Shown here piece by piece: positions 13,401 through 19,140 of a stretch of 64,000 nucleotides of DNA. The notes under the pieces were generated by a model. The model ran no database searches and was not told where the DNA came from. It worked only from the letters and a program-made list of their open reading frames with translations. Position numbers and translations under genes: made by a program. How positions within the stretch are numbered: the stretch's first letter is position 1; each line of letters starts with the position of its first letter. Source of the stretch: Chaetoderma sp. LZ-2023a (Eukaryota; Mollusca; Caudofoveata; Chaetodermatida; Chaetodermatidae); contig CM067374.1 of the NCBI GenBank assembly GCA_034401795.1, forward strand, positions 129,896,901 to 129,960,900. Direction: 5' to 3'.

Positions 13401-15229
13401 CTGTGAATCTCACGAGTACTCGCTCTAAATATTAAATCTGCGCAGCTTCCTGATATGACATGATTTGCATTTTTCATGGCGCCATTTTGTTAGATTTGAT
13501 GAAGAATTTTGGTGTAATAAATGATACATTGTAGTTATTACAGCAAAGCCACTTTATGTGGCCCGACATGAAAATTCCACTCCCGCGGTTATTGGCATAG
13601 TATACATTAGGCGATCGCTAGTGTGAACTGTTTTCTGTTTTCGTGCTATTCAAGTTCATTTTTAGCTCACAAATGCCCTCGTAATAAACGAGGAATTATT
13701 TATTAATGTCAATATTTAGAAAAAGTTTATCGGACCAGGATGCCGAGTTTGGGGGTAGGCTTTTATTAGGGGTTTTTCCGTTTTCAAAGTGATAGGAAAA
13801 TCTAGACTGACTGCTGAGTTTGAAGGTAGGGTTCTACTAAGGCATAGGCCTCTAATAAAAGGAATATGGAGCTCAAAACTAGGGCTGAGGTTCGTGACGA
13901 TTTTCACGAACCGAACCGGTTCATGGTACAGATGTCCGAACCACAAATTGGTTCACGAACCTTTTTAATATGCTATTGTATGCGAGAAATTACTCCTAAC
14001 AGAAAATAACATTTAAAGGCAGCTGGCTTTACTGGCTGAGTAGTAGAAAAACACAAATGACAAGTTCGGACAACAAATGTTAGAAAATAGTATAAGATTC
14101 TTAATAATTTAAGAAATAATTTGTTGAATATTTTGAAACATATAGGTAAATCACATTTAGAGGCCATTCAGAGATTGCTTGTCTATTAGCCCTTTCACCA
14201 ACAAATCCCTGAAAAATTCTTCATAATACAAAACTTACTATGTTAAATATTTTGGCATTTATTTGACTTGAGCTGTTGCTGCCAAAGTCAGGTTAATTTC
14301 AAAATATTCAACAGTTTTCCTGTATGGTTTTCCTAAAATTAGATATGAGAATTCATCAGTGAAAGGGTTAGCTTATGTATGGTTCATGAACCACACGAAT
14401 CCCATGCAAGCAAACCGAACCTTGGTTCGTCTTCCCTTGGTTTGCGATTTTCCGAACCAACGAATGTTCATTACAGCCCTACTCAAAACAATAATCACCC
14501 AGGCCTAGGCTTTACCGTTACCTGTGATATTCCAGCATCTCAATTTCAAGACGGCTAGAAAGCTACAGCTCCCAATCTAATTAATTTCAAAATATTGAGC
14601 AAAATATTTCCTAGATGATAAAGAATTAGTTGTTCCTGGTGTGTGAGTGCCAATAAGTTACATTAACCCTTTACGCCTCAAATTTGTTATTAAAAAACAT
14701 TTAAATTTTCTCGGAAATTGTCCATTTGTAGACCAAGAGAATATTTTTTGATAATTTATTACCCGGAATGACTGCCTCGGTTAATAAATTATCAAAAGAT
14801 ATTCTTCTCTTGGTCTGCAAATGGACAATTTCTGAGAAAATTTAATGACTGCCTCGATATCTTAAGAACGGCTCTCCAAGTGTGGTACCAGCGATCGAAA
14901 GGAAGAAGAAGACTGCCTCGGTTATCAAGCTAGTCATTCCAGTGATAAATTCAAAAAAATTCTCTTGGGCTGCAAATTGACATTTTCGAAAGCCACTGCG
15001 GAAGCTGTTTTTGGCTGGCTGTGTGTTAAATGATTAACAGTAAAACTCAGATAAATGATATCTTGACCAGGTGTGTCTTTATTGTAATTTCTAATTTATT
15101 TACCTATAGGTGATTGATCCCACACAGAGCCAGGTGAAAATGCTCGGTACAAAGATGGAGTTGATCCTCAGAAAGGAGGAGGCATTCAGCTGGCGTACTC
15201 TAGAACTACCTCCCATGAAACAGAATTAA
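1299..15229 (+). CDS. CHORDC1: CHORD domain-containing protein (CHORDC1/morgana orthologue), exons 2-9
   Basis: Joined exons 1299-1405, 2737-2817, 4038-4200, 6343-6404, 7172-7242, 9787-9889, 11227-11406 and 15110-15229 give 295 codons ending in TAA. Seen: a CHORD-I remainder (residues 1-45: [21 protein letters not shown]), an acidic linker, CHORD-II (about 130-188: [36 protein letters not shown]) and a C-terminal CS domain (about 200-285, starting CRFDWHQT). In animals this family binds two zinc ions per CHORD, interacts with Hsp90 and acts as a stress co-chaperone that also restrains centrosome duplication through ROCK; it is cytosolic. Vertebrate proteins are about 330 residues, so only about 20 N-terminal residues (first half of CHORD-I) are missing upstream. 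Intron phases 0,0,1,0,2,0,0 all fit. Introns are crowded with palindromic MITEs but no coding exon is broken. Confidence 0.96.
1528..1672. mobile_element. Fam-A MITE, left arm truncated
   Basis: The centre is complete (actggctcggtaaccgagccagt) and is followed by the full right arm to aaagggttaa. Most of the left arm is missing. Confidence 0.7.
1690..2069. mobile_element. two adjoining Fam-A MITE copies, both damaged
   Basis: The first copy (about 1690-1835) keeps a diverged centre, gattcgattatcgattc. The second (about 1885-2069) starts ttaacccttgaattttgttc and has the left arm, but the right arm jumps from the centre to gctgcaaatgtacatttcc, an internal deletion. Confidence 0.6.
2208..2350 (+). 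repeat. 'tcatggaaatcctgg' repeat, end fragment of a transposon
   Basis: It contains cagggttcatactggtcatgg, then ggaaatcctggaaagtcatgg and repeated gtcatggaaaa. The same motif starts the BED/hAT fragment at 31.16 kb, so this is probably an isolated end of the same kind of element. Confidence 0.5.
2351..2736. other. intron 2 remainder, no gene seen
   Basis: AT-rich intronic sequence with a short purine-pyrimidine (cagacagacagacacacagacag) stretch near 2540. No ORF with a recognisable domain. Confidence 0.5.
2737..2817 (+). CDS. CHORDC1: CHORDC1 exon 3 (end of CHORD-I, linker)
   Basis: The acceptor is tatgtgcag and the donor gtgagt at 2818. It encodes [19 protein letters not shown] followed by an acidic tail. 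GCxKGxH closes CHORD-I, and the KPPEP stretch resembles the vertebrate linker. Confidence 0.93.
3040..3155. repeat. imperfect hairpin, Fam-B/D-type core
   Basis: The arms are gactattttgaaactaatttgac and gtcaaattattttcaaaatat, separated by about 55 bp. This is the recurring hairpin unit of the window without recognisable outer ends. Confidence 0.5.
3288..3610 (+). mobile_element. Fam-B MITE copy
   Basis: It carries the family order: tttatccat..., gtcataatcaactacgtgat, a worn central hairpin with aaattagttttaaaatattc, cagcttacctgtatag, cccaacacggg, gtgggtggagct, aaaactgga...tccattgg. The left half of the hairpin is degraded. Confidence 0.65.
3644..3845. mobile_element. Fam-C MITE (TTAACCCTTATCAC...GTGATAAGGGTTAA)
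   Basis: The ends are acccttatcactgtgatg and catcagagtgataagggttaa. The inner palindrome is aactggtgttcatttt / aaattgtacaccagttt around gatggtgctgtc / gacagcaacaccatc. It is the same family as the hairpins at 35.7-36.1 kb. Confidence 0.7.
4038..4200 (+). CDS. CHORDC1: CHORDC1 exon 4 (inter-CHORD linker)
   Basis: The acceptor is tgtttgtag and the donor gtgagt at 4201; it ends in phase 1. It encodes a proline-rich stretch ([16 protein letters not shown]) and [15 protein letters not shown], a short predicted helix matching the SLKQALDKLKL region of the vertebrate linker. Confidence 0.92.
4222..4515 (+). mobile_element. Fam-B MITE, damaged copy
   Basis: It shows the centre cataggcagcaacaaccccc, aaattagtattaaaatattc, and the closing agtgggcggagcgtagctag with atggatccctgg. 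The 5' part is diverged. Confidence 0.5.
4625..4755. mobile_element. Fam-A MITE fragment
   Basis: Outer-arm pieces are present (aacctttaatggtcaaatttg, ttctcacagaaaatgttcattt, tcttgagaaatgttcatt) without the central palindrome. Confidence 0.45.
4868..5106. mobile_element. Fam-A MITE, full-length
   Basis: It starts ttaaccctttaaccctcg and ends gataaagggttaa. The arms (tgtccatttgcagaccaagag / tttttgtctgcaaatgggca) surround actggatcggttattgagccagt. This is a nearly complete palindrome with TTAA at both ends. Confidence 0.8.
5660..6325 (+). repeat. 'gtcaaaggtcaaggtca' dispersed repeat
   Basis: Degenerate units of about 115-120 bp carry aaaccctgacctttg, gggtccaaaagtcaaaggtc, aagatcatggtgatc and cattt.c.gataat.attcaag. 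It ends atgatggtgctggggaagggc then ttcagtaatctct. Copies recur at 9.4 and 17.3 kb. The 101-codon open frame here is an accident of the repeat. Confidence 0.6.
6343..6404 (+). CDS. CHORDC1: CHORDC1 exon 5 (start of CHORD-II)
   Basis: The acceptor is tgattgcag and the donor gtaaga at 6405. The split glycine codon g|gt joins exon 4. It encodes [12 protein letters not shown], the first CxxxxC zinc-ligand pair of CHORD-II. Confidence 0.93.
6443..6664. mobile_element. Fam-A MITE, near full-length
   Basis: It starts ttaacactcatatc, has the centre actggctcgataaccgagccagt and matching arms to gaacagttttgagcaaa. It lies 39 bp downstream of CHORDC1 exon 5. Confidence 0.75.
6681..6870. mobile_element. 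Fam-D MITE, 3' end lost
   Basis: It begins ttaaccctttcaccaatg. The central hairpin is tgttgaatattttgaaattaa / ttaatttcaaaatattcaaca around gactggaaatcattgctgc. The closing end is not recognisable. Confidence 0.6.
6938..7149. mobile_element. Fam-A MITE, near full-length
   Basis: The arms gcagaccaaaagaagac and gtcttctcttggtctgc surround actggctcaataaccaagccagt. It closes gagtgttaaagtgttaa, only 22 bp before CHORDC1 exon 6, so it abuts the branch-point region of that intron. Confidence 0.78.
7172..7242 (+). CDS. CHORDC1: CHORDC1 exon 6 (CHORD-II)
   Basis: The acceptor is ttatttccag and the donor gtaaag at 7243, phase 2 out. It encodes [11 protein letters not shown] and [13 protein letters not shown], parallel to the [10 protein letters not shown] motif of CHORD-I. 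Confidence 0.94.
7466..8778. mobile_element. non-autonomous DNA transposon with ~26-bp TIRs
   Basis: The left end taccgtactttcgtgtata matches the inverse of the right end tatatacgaaagtacggta. The 1.3-kb interior has no transposase. It contains an inverted pair (ctataggacgagttta at 8190 / taaactcgtcctatag at 8313). A segment at 8262-8700 reappears inverted at 54.48-54.93 kb. Confidence 0.65.
8869..9113. mobile_element. Fam-A MITE, full-length
   Basis: From ttaaacctttaacactcat to gagggttaaagggttaaa, with centre actggctcaataaccgagccagt. An extra acatg sits in the left outer arm. Confidence 0.78.
9118..9235. repeat. Fam-D-like fragment
   Basis: It holds taactcttgaaattccaatatctc and ctgttgaatattctgaaactaatttgat, a left half hairpin that breaks off after ttgctgcc. 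Confidence 0.4.
9415..9770 (+). repeat. 'gtcaaaggtcaaggtca' dispersed repeat
   Basis: The unit layout matches 5660-6325: ggggtcaagaggtcaatgtgac, cgtttctgaacgataac, and the closing gcaggtgggtatggtg with gatttcagcaatctctt. It stops just before the pyrimidine tract of CHORDC1 exon 7. Confidence 0.55.
9787..9889 (+). CDS. CHORDC1: CHORDC1 exon 7 (end of CHORD-II)
   Basis: The acceptor is gtgttacag and the donor cag|gtgtgc at 9890, the weakest donor of the gene. It encodes [14 protein letters not shown], then [18 protein letters not shown], completing the second zinc-binding CHORD. Confidence 0.94.
9960..10149. mobile_element. Fam-A MITE, left arm shortened
   Basis: The centre actggctcggtaatcgagccagt is present and the right arm runs to gagcattggcgggttaaa. 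The left outer arm is absent. Confidence 0.65.
10150..10640. other. intron 7 spacer, no gene seen
   Basis: AT-rich sequence. Near 10513 there is a half hairpin (tgttgaatattttgaaaataa). No exon, RNA gene or clear repeat boundary was recognised. Confidence 0.45.
10648..10790. mobile_element. Fam-A MITE, decayed
   Basis: It holds actttacttgactagtttgg, ctaccactaatgcctggc / gtcagtcattcttgtggta and cctacaaatggatat. The ends are degraded. Confidence 0.55.
11107..11210. repeat. Fam-F AT-rich repeat end ('aataatcgtgattac')
   Basis: It holds taatcgagtaatcacgattattc and tcaaataatcaattgcgatc. The same end motif occurs at about 12.45, 12.77, 15.6, 42.63 and 44.1 kb. These look like termini of one or more AT-rich non-autonomous elements. 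Confidence 0.45.
11227..11406 (+). CDS. CHORDC1: CHORDC1 exon 8 (CS domain, first part)
   Basis: The acceptor is ttcttcccag and the donor ggg|gtaaga at 11407. It encodes [19 protein letters not shown] and strands ending DIVLYG. The CS (p23/Sgt1-like) beta-sandwich is the usual Hsp90-contacting module in this family. Confidence 0.94.
11668..12027 (-). mobile_element. Fam-B MITE, full-length, inverted
   Basis: The family read backwards: aacctttccattt, ccccgcccacctc, gttgggatcagttgatccc, gattatcaatttccag, acaggtaagctgttgaatattttg, gactgggtgcacagtcaaa (shortened loop), ctattaagcatttaaaatgg, and closing aaaggtccatttg. It gives the empty TTAA site (11901-11904) used to date the Fam-A insertion at 18.33 kb. 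Confidence 0.75.
12220..12350. mobile_element. Fam-A MITE, decayed
   Basis: Remnants: gttaatttgcaggcaaagagaag, gaccactggaattactgtc / gccaggcattctac, and cttggccaacaaatggaca. Confidence 0.5.
12385..12830. repeat. Fam-F AT-rich element bracketing a Fam-A copy
   Basis: Fam-F ends lie at 12.41-12.50 (aaataatcgcgaataatttct) and 12.77-12.82 (aatcaagtaatcacgattattc). Between them at about 12574-12740 is a Fam-A copy with aatgactggctcgattcag / ccaggaattccagtg. An old insertion of one into the other is likely. Confidence 0.5.
12825..13869. mobile_element. ~1.04-kb element with 'ccatattcc' terminal inverted repeats
   Basis: The left end ccatattcctcctattaaaa matches the inverse of the right end ctaataaaaggaatatgg, with further pairing of cctagggttatattagg and taaggcataggcctc. 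The interior holds aatgtccgagaaaggggg and is non-coding. A related fragment lies at 45.6 kb. Confidence 0.55.
13880..14481. mobile_element. hAT-type MITE with exact 8-bp target duplication
   Basis: The element runs from tagggctg to cagcccta. It is flanked by ctcaaaac at 13872-13879 and again at 14482-14489. Subterminal gaaccgaaccggttc and ggttcg repeats are typical of transposase-binding regions. An 8-bp duplication and CAGGG-like ends are hallmarks of the hAT superfamily. It has no ORF and carries a Fam-D copy inside. Confidence 0.8.
14186..14372. mobile_element. Fam-D MITE nested in the hAT MITE
   Basis: It runs from ccctttcaccaacaaatccc to cagtgaaagggtta. The hairpin is atgttaaatattttgg / aaatattcaacag around gagctgttgctgcc. 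Confidence 0.7.
14663..15042. mobile_element. Fam-A MITE pair or rearranged copy
   Basis: First unit: ttaaccctttacgcctcaaa, gaccaagagaatattttttgataatttatt, inverted back to gaatattctttct-like and tggtctgcaaatggac. The centre gactgcctcgg appears three times (14771, 14848, 14911), so a second, partial copy has been added or rearranged. It ends about 70 bp before exon 9. Confidence 0.55.
15110..15229 (+). CDS. CHORDC1: CHORDC1 exon 9 (CS domain end, stop)
   Basis: The acceptor is ttacctatag. It encodes [20 protein letters not shown], then [14 protein letters not shown] and TAA at 15227. The TKMEL...W..LELP pattern is the expected C-terminal end of the CS domain. Length and end agree with the family. 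No convincing polyadenylation signal was found close downstream. Confidence 0.95.
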   Translation: MIDPTQSQVKMLGTKMELILRKEEAFSWRTLELPPMKQN

Positions 15230-15310
15230 CGCTATATTTTATTAGGACAATCTCACTGTATGTATCACGTTTGACAGACTTCACAAGCTGAAGTTTACGA
15301 CCCATTAGCG

Positions 15311-15372
15311 CTGGTGTGTGTATGTGTGTGTGCGCGCGCATGTGTGTGTGTGTATGTGTGTGCGCGCGCATG
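15311..15372. repeat. (TG)n/(CG)n microsatellite just 3' of CHORDC1
   Basis: Two rounds of tgtgtgtg followed by tgcgcgcgcatg. Alternating purine-pyrimidine sequence about 85 bp after the CHORDC1 stop, so it probably falls in the 3' UTR. Confidence 0.85.
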
Positions 15373-15597
15373 TCTATCATATGTATATACAACCTTCCTT
15401 CATTTTGTGGCCAGTGTAGTTGTGTGTTATTTATCAGTGGTATCCACCGGCATAATCTGTACATAGGACTGCAGGCATTAATTAACCTTTTTTACTTGCG
15501 AATCACAACTGATATAAGGCCGTGTTCTCACTAGAGACTTAATCAAGAATAATGTCATACTGAAGTATGACAGTATTCCCAATTAACTCTCTAATAG

Positions 15598-15925
15598 GCG
15601 TGCATGATTACCTGATTAAATAGAAAATTGCGATTATTATTTAAATTGTGAGTCTATATGATTAAAAATTAAATAATCGAATAATCATGAATAATTTCTA
15701 CTACTATTTCTACTAAGATATTTTAAAACCATCCTTATAATTACTCTTTGATGCGACCGGTCAAGAAAATCAACATTTTGATCAGGGAATGTCCATTAAA
15801 ATGTAAAAGACTTTGAAAATTTATCACTGGAATGACTGGTTCGAGCTTTGAGCCAGAAATTCCAGTGATACATTTTCAAAAATAGTTTTCTCTTGGGCCT
15901 GGGAATGGACACTTCTAAACAGCAT
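15598..15925. repeat. Fam-F end plus Fam-A MITE copy
   Basis: Fam-F motif at 15.60-15.71 (ttaaataatcgaataatcatg). Fam-A at about 15785-15925 with cactggaatgactggttcg / gagccagaaattccagtg. Confidence 0.5.
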
Positions 15926-16280
15926 TTGCTATTGACATCATAGTAGTAAGTGTCAAAGGTGTGGTAGCAATGTTAGGATGCTAATATTGCTATCTTGAGT
16001 CAAAGATAGCTAGAACCTTTTATTATTTCTCAGGGGTATTTGCACATAAATGTGCTTCGTTATCTGATTAAACATATTTTGTTAAGAGGTTTCTTAAAAA
16101 CTTATATTAATCTTGAAATGTACTACCTTTGATTCCAGTTATCATTCTTAATACTTGTCAATTGATAGAAAATACCTTGGATCAGTGGTTCTCATAAAGG
16201 GTCCCTTTGACATGTGTTTGATGGTATATACTCCCATTCTACAAATCCAAATGACCCTTAACCCCTCTTGTGTCAACTTA
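15926..16280. other. no feature recognised
   Basis: AT-rich sequence. No domain-bearing ORF, tandem array or palindrome beyond short AT runs. Confidence 0.4.
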
Positions 16281-16282
16281 AC

Positions 16283-16500
16283 CCTTTAATGGTCAAACTG
16301 ACTAAAAAACAGCTGCAGTGGTCTTCAGACATGGCTATTTGAAAGGCCTAAAGAAGAGTATTTTTAGATATTTACAACCTATTTTTTAGTATTTACCACT
16401 AGAATGACAGGCTCAGTAACCGAGCCAGTCATTCTAGTGGTACATTTTCAAAAATAGTCTGCCTGCAGATAGACAGTGGCTAAGTAAAAACTTAATTTTC
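16283..16500. mobile_element. Fam-A MITE
   Basis: It starts aaccctttaatggtcaaac. The centre caggctcagtaaccgagccagt lies between ctagaatga and tcattctagtgg. A short internal duplication (ttttagatatttac / ttttttagtatttac) sits in the left arm. Confidence 0.68.
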
Positions 16501-16960
16501 TTTACCATTACCTCTAATGTTCAAGCTAGCGAAAAAGAATTTGGTCGTAAATTTTCAAAAATAAATTTCTAAAATTAAAATATCTTGAAAAATATTGACC
16601 AACAAAATGTTTAATTGCTATATAGAAGTAGTATTTTGAGCGCTTTGAGGCGCTGTTGACACTGGAGGGGTTAAAATTGGGAATAATTGTTCAATATTGG
16701 TTGCGGTAGGTTTATATTATTATATGCAAATGTGACGAATCTAAATCTTAGCTTGGGATGTCCAGATTTCAGTATATATCGGGGTCTAAGGGATCGCTCA
16801 AATTTCGATGCAATGATAAACATGAGCTGGCATGGTTGAGATGTTACACAATTAATGTTCTTTAAGACAGGCTTGTTTTACGACGTCAAATGGAGTCGCT
16901 AAGCACAAATCTAAATTTACGTGACAATTACCTGTCTGACTGCTGAAGGCCACCAGAAAA
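16501..16960. other. no gene recognised
   Basis: AT-rich DNA with a Fam-A-like tail (aattttcaaaaataaatttct) near 16550. Nothing else distinctive. Confidence 0.4.
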
Positions 16961-16969
16961 TAATTTTAA

Positions 16970-17120
16970 TGGGCAATAACTCTGGACCTGATGAATATTT
17001 TGAAAACAATTTGACTGAAAGTTGTTGGTGGCTTAGCTTCAGTCAAATTGTTTTCAAAATAGTCAGAATATCCAAATTTAAACCCCATAGAAAATGTAGT
17101 CTGCAAAAATTCAGCCAGCT
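16970..17120. repeat. Fam-E hairpin ('aatattttgaaaacaatttgactg')
   Basis: The arms gatgaatattttgaaaacaa and ttgttttcaaaatagtcag flank gactgaaagttgttggtggc. The same family occurs at 25.36 and 52.10 kb. The two 60-70-codon ORFs here mirror each other across the palindrome and are not genes. Confidence 0.65.
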
Positions 17121-17299
17121 GATAGTTAAGTGTTAAATGTTTCATCATGCCTCATGAGACATGTTACTGCTCAACTCTTTAATATGTGAGCATTTTAGGT
17201 AACGGTATAACTTTACATGTCAATAGTGGCATGTGTCCATCCTGACTGCTATCTCTATTTCTATAGATGGCATCTACTGTAGATCATCTGCATAATATT

Positions 17300-17900
17300 T
17301 AGATGGGAGGGGGGGTTCGTGAACCCTATTGATTTGGCGGTCAAAGGAGCATCGTCATGGTAATGGTAAAATTATTATTAAATTGTCATGTCTATGGTTT
17401 TAATTAAGATTCTAGCCCAATTTTGCTAGGAGGTTGCCTTTAGGAGTAAGGAGAACATTCTTGATTCTGGAGTCAAAGGTCCAAAATGTTCTTAAAAAAT
17501 GTCCATTTGCTAAGCCAAGAGACTATTGTAAATTTACCATTGAAATGACTGGCTCAGATATCCGAGCCAGACATTCCAGTGGTAAAATTTCAGAAATTGT
17601 CTACTTGGGATGCTAATAGACATTTATGAAGACGACTACAGAAGCCATTAATGGCCAGTGTGATTGTTCATGCATTAAGGAAATGCTGGTGTGTTTACAG
17701 ATGATAAAAGCATTACGGAAGCGGTTTTCATCTAAAGTGTGATCTGGGGGTCTGAAGAACTTGCTTTGGGGGTCAAAATCTCAGTCAGAGTCGCTGTGAC
17801 AAAGTTAAGGGGTGAATTGTTACGGATTATCATCAGGTCAAATCAGTCCTTTTTCTATGAAATGCATTGGTCAATACAGCAAGTCAACCATCACTATGGG
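17300..17900 (+). repeat. 'gtcaaaggtcaaggtca'-type repeat with Fam-A inserted
   Basis: It holds gtgaaccctattgatttggcggtcaaagg, ttgattctggagtcaaaggtcc, and later gtctgaagaacttgctttgggggtcaaaatctc. A Fam-A copy at about 17495-17650 (actggctcagatatccgagccag) splits it. Confidence 0.55.
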
Positions 17901-18064
17901 GGCCTGACTATTTTATTGTATATAATTATATAATTTATAGTATTTGTCAAAATAACAGTGCTATTTATATCTCGAATGCTGACATTCAGTGTAGAGTGAA
18001 TTAACAAAGTCAATGTTCTGGTTCAATGTGTACATGTTTTCTGTAAAGCATAAATGGGATAGTA

Positions 18065-18690
18065 GTAATGGAGGACTCCAGTTTTAGCTACACCCCGCCT
18101 ATCATTAGTTAATCTCCACCCACACTTGACCCGTGTTGGGATCGATTAATCCCTGAACTACTTGACTATCAATTTCCAGAAAACTATACAGGTAGGCTGT
18201 TGAATACTTCGAAACTAATTTAACTGGGTGGTGTTGCTGCCATAGCGCTCATTCAAATTAGTTTCAAAATATTCAACATCAAGTTTATTAAATAGTAGAC
18301 ATGGAATTTGTACAACCTAGCAGACTATTAACTCTTTAAACATCAAATTTAATCAAGAAAATGTAATTTTTCTCACAGGAAATGTCCAGTTGCAGACCAA
18401 GAGAAGACTGTTAATAAAAATTTACTGCTGGAATGACTGGCGTGGTTATCGAGCCAGTCATTCCAGTGGTAAATTTTCAGAAATAGTCTTCTCTTGGTAT
18501 GCAAATGGACATTTCTCCTGACCAATGTAGAAGCTGTTGTAGCCGATATGAGTGTTAAGCGTTTAAGATGGACTAAATCACGTCATTCATGATGTAATTG
18601 ATTATGACGTCAATCTGCACATCATAAAGTTCATTATGACATATGAATGACTGAGACGTATGGTAAATTCATGTTTTTAGAATCGCTTAA
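18065..18690 (-). mobile_element. Fam-B MITE, inverted, interrupted by Fam-A
   Basis: It has ccagttttagctacaccccgcc, cacacttgacccgtgttggg, gattaatccc, acaggtaggctgttgaatac, the hairpin loop gttgctgccatagc, then gactatta. The Fam-A copy follows, and the sequence resumes with gtttaagatggactaaatcacgtc. Confidence 0.75.
18332..18554. mobile_element. Fam-A MITE (223 bp) with exact TTAA target duplication
   Basis: It is flanked by TTAA at 18328-18331 and 18555-18558. The paralogous Fam-B copies at 11.90 kb (gactattaagcatttaaaatgg) and 41.6 kb have a single TTAA there. The centre is actggcgtggttatcgagccagt. This is direct evidence that Fam-A inserts at TTAA. Confidence 0.85.
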
Positions 18691-18847
18691 AATATTAGTG
18701 TCTTGCATGACCATCAGTTTAGCTAAGTCTGTGTGCTGCTTGAAGCTGTTTACATTTTAAAAAAGCTGATGTTAACCCATACCATTATCATAATAATATC
18801 AATAAATATGTTTTCAGTAATGCTATTATCAGTCCAGATTTGATATT

Positions 18848-19075
18848 TTAACCCTCGAATTTGTTAAAAAAATTCAAACTTTCTCATAAAAAATGTCCAT
18901 TTGCAGACCAAGAGAAGACTATTTTTGAAAATTTAATACTGGAACCACTGGCTTGGTTATTGAGTCATTCCGGTGGTAAATTTTCAAAAATAGTCTTCTG
19001 GTCTGTAAATGGACATTTTTCAATAGCACTGCAGAACCCATTTTTGGCAGATATGATGGTTAGTGTTAAACCAGA
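18848..19075. mobile_element. Fam-A MITE, near full-length
   Basis: It starts ttaaccctcgaatttg, keeps both arms (gcagaccaagagaagac / gtcttctggtctgtaaatggac), and ends gatggttagtgttaaacc. A few bases are lost from the centre. Confidence 0.72.
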
Positions 19076-19140
19076 CCACAATGTTCCTGGCCCACTATGT
19101 CAAGGATTAATTCAGTACATAGATCTCAGAGTTGACTGGT

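Noticed and set aside
16921-17148. Opposed 60-71-codon ORFs with similar peptides
   Set aside because: They are mirror translations of the Fam-E palindrome, not genes.
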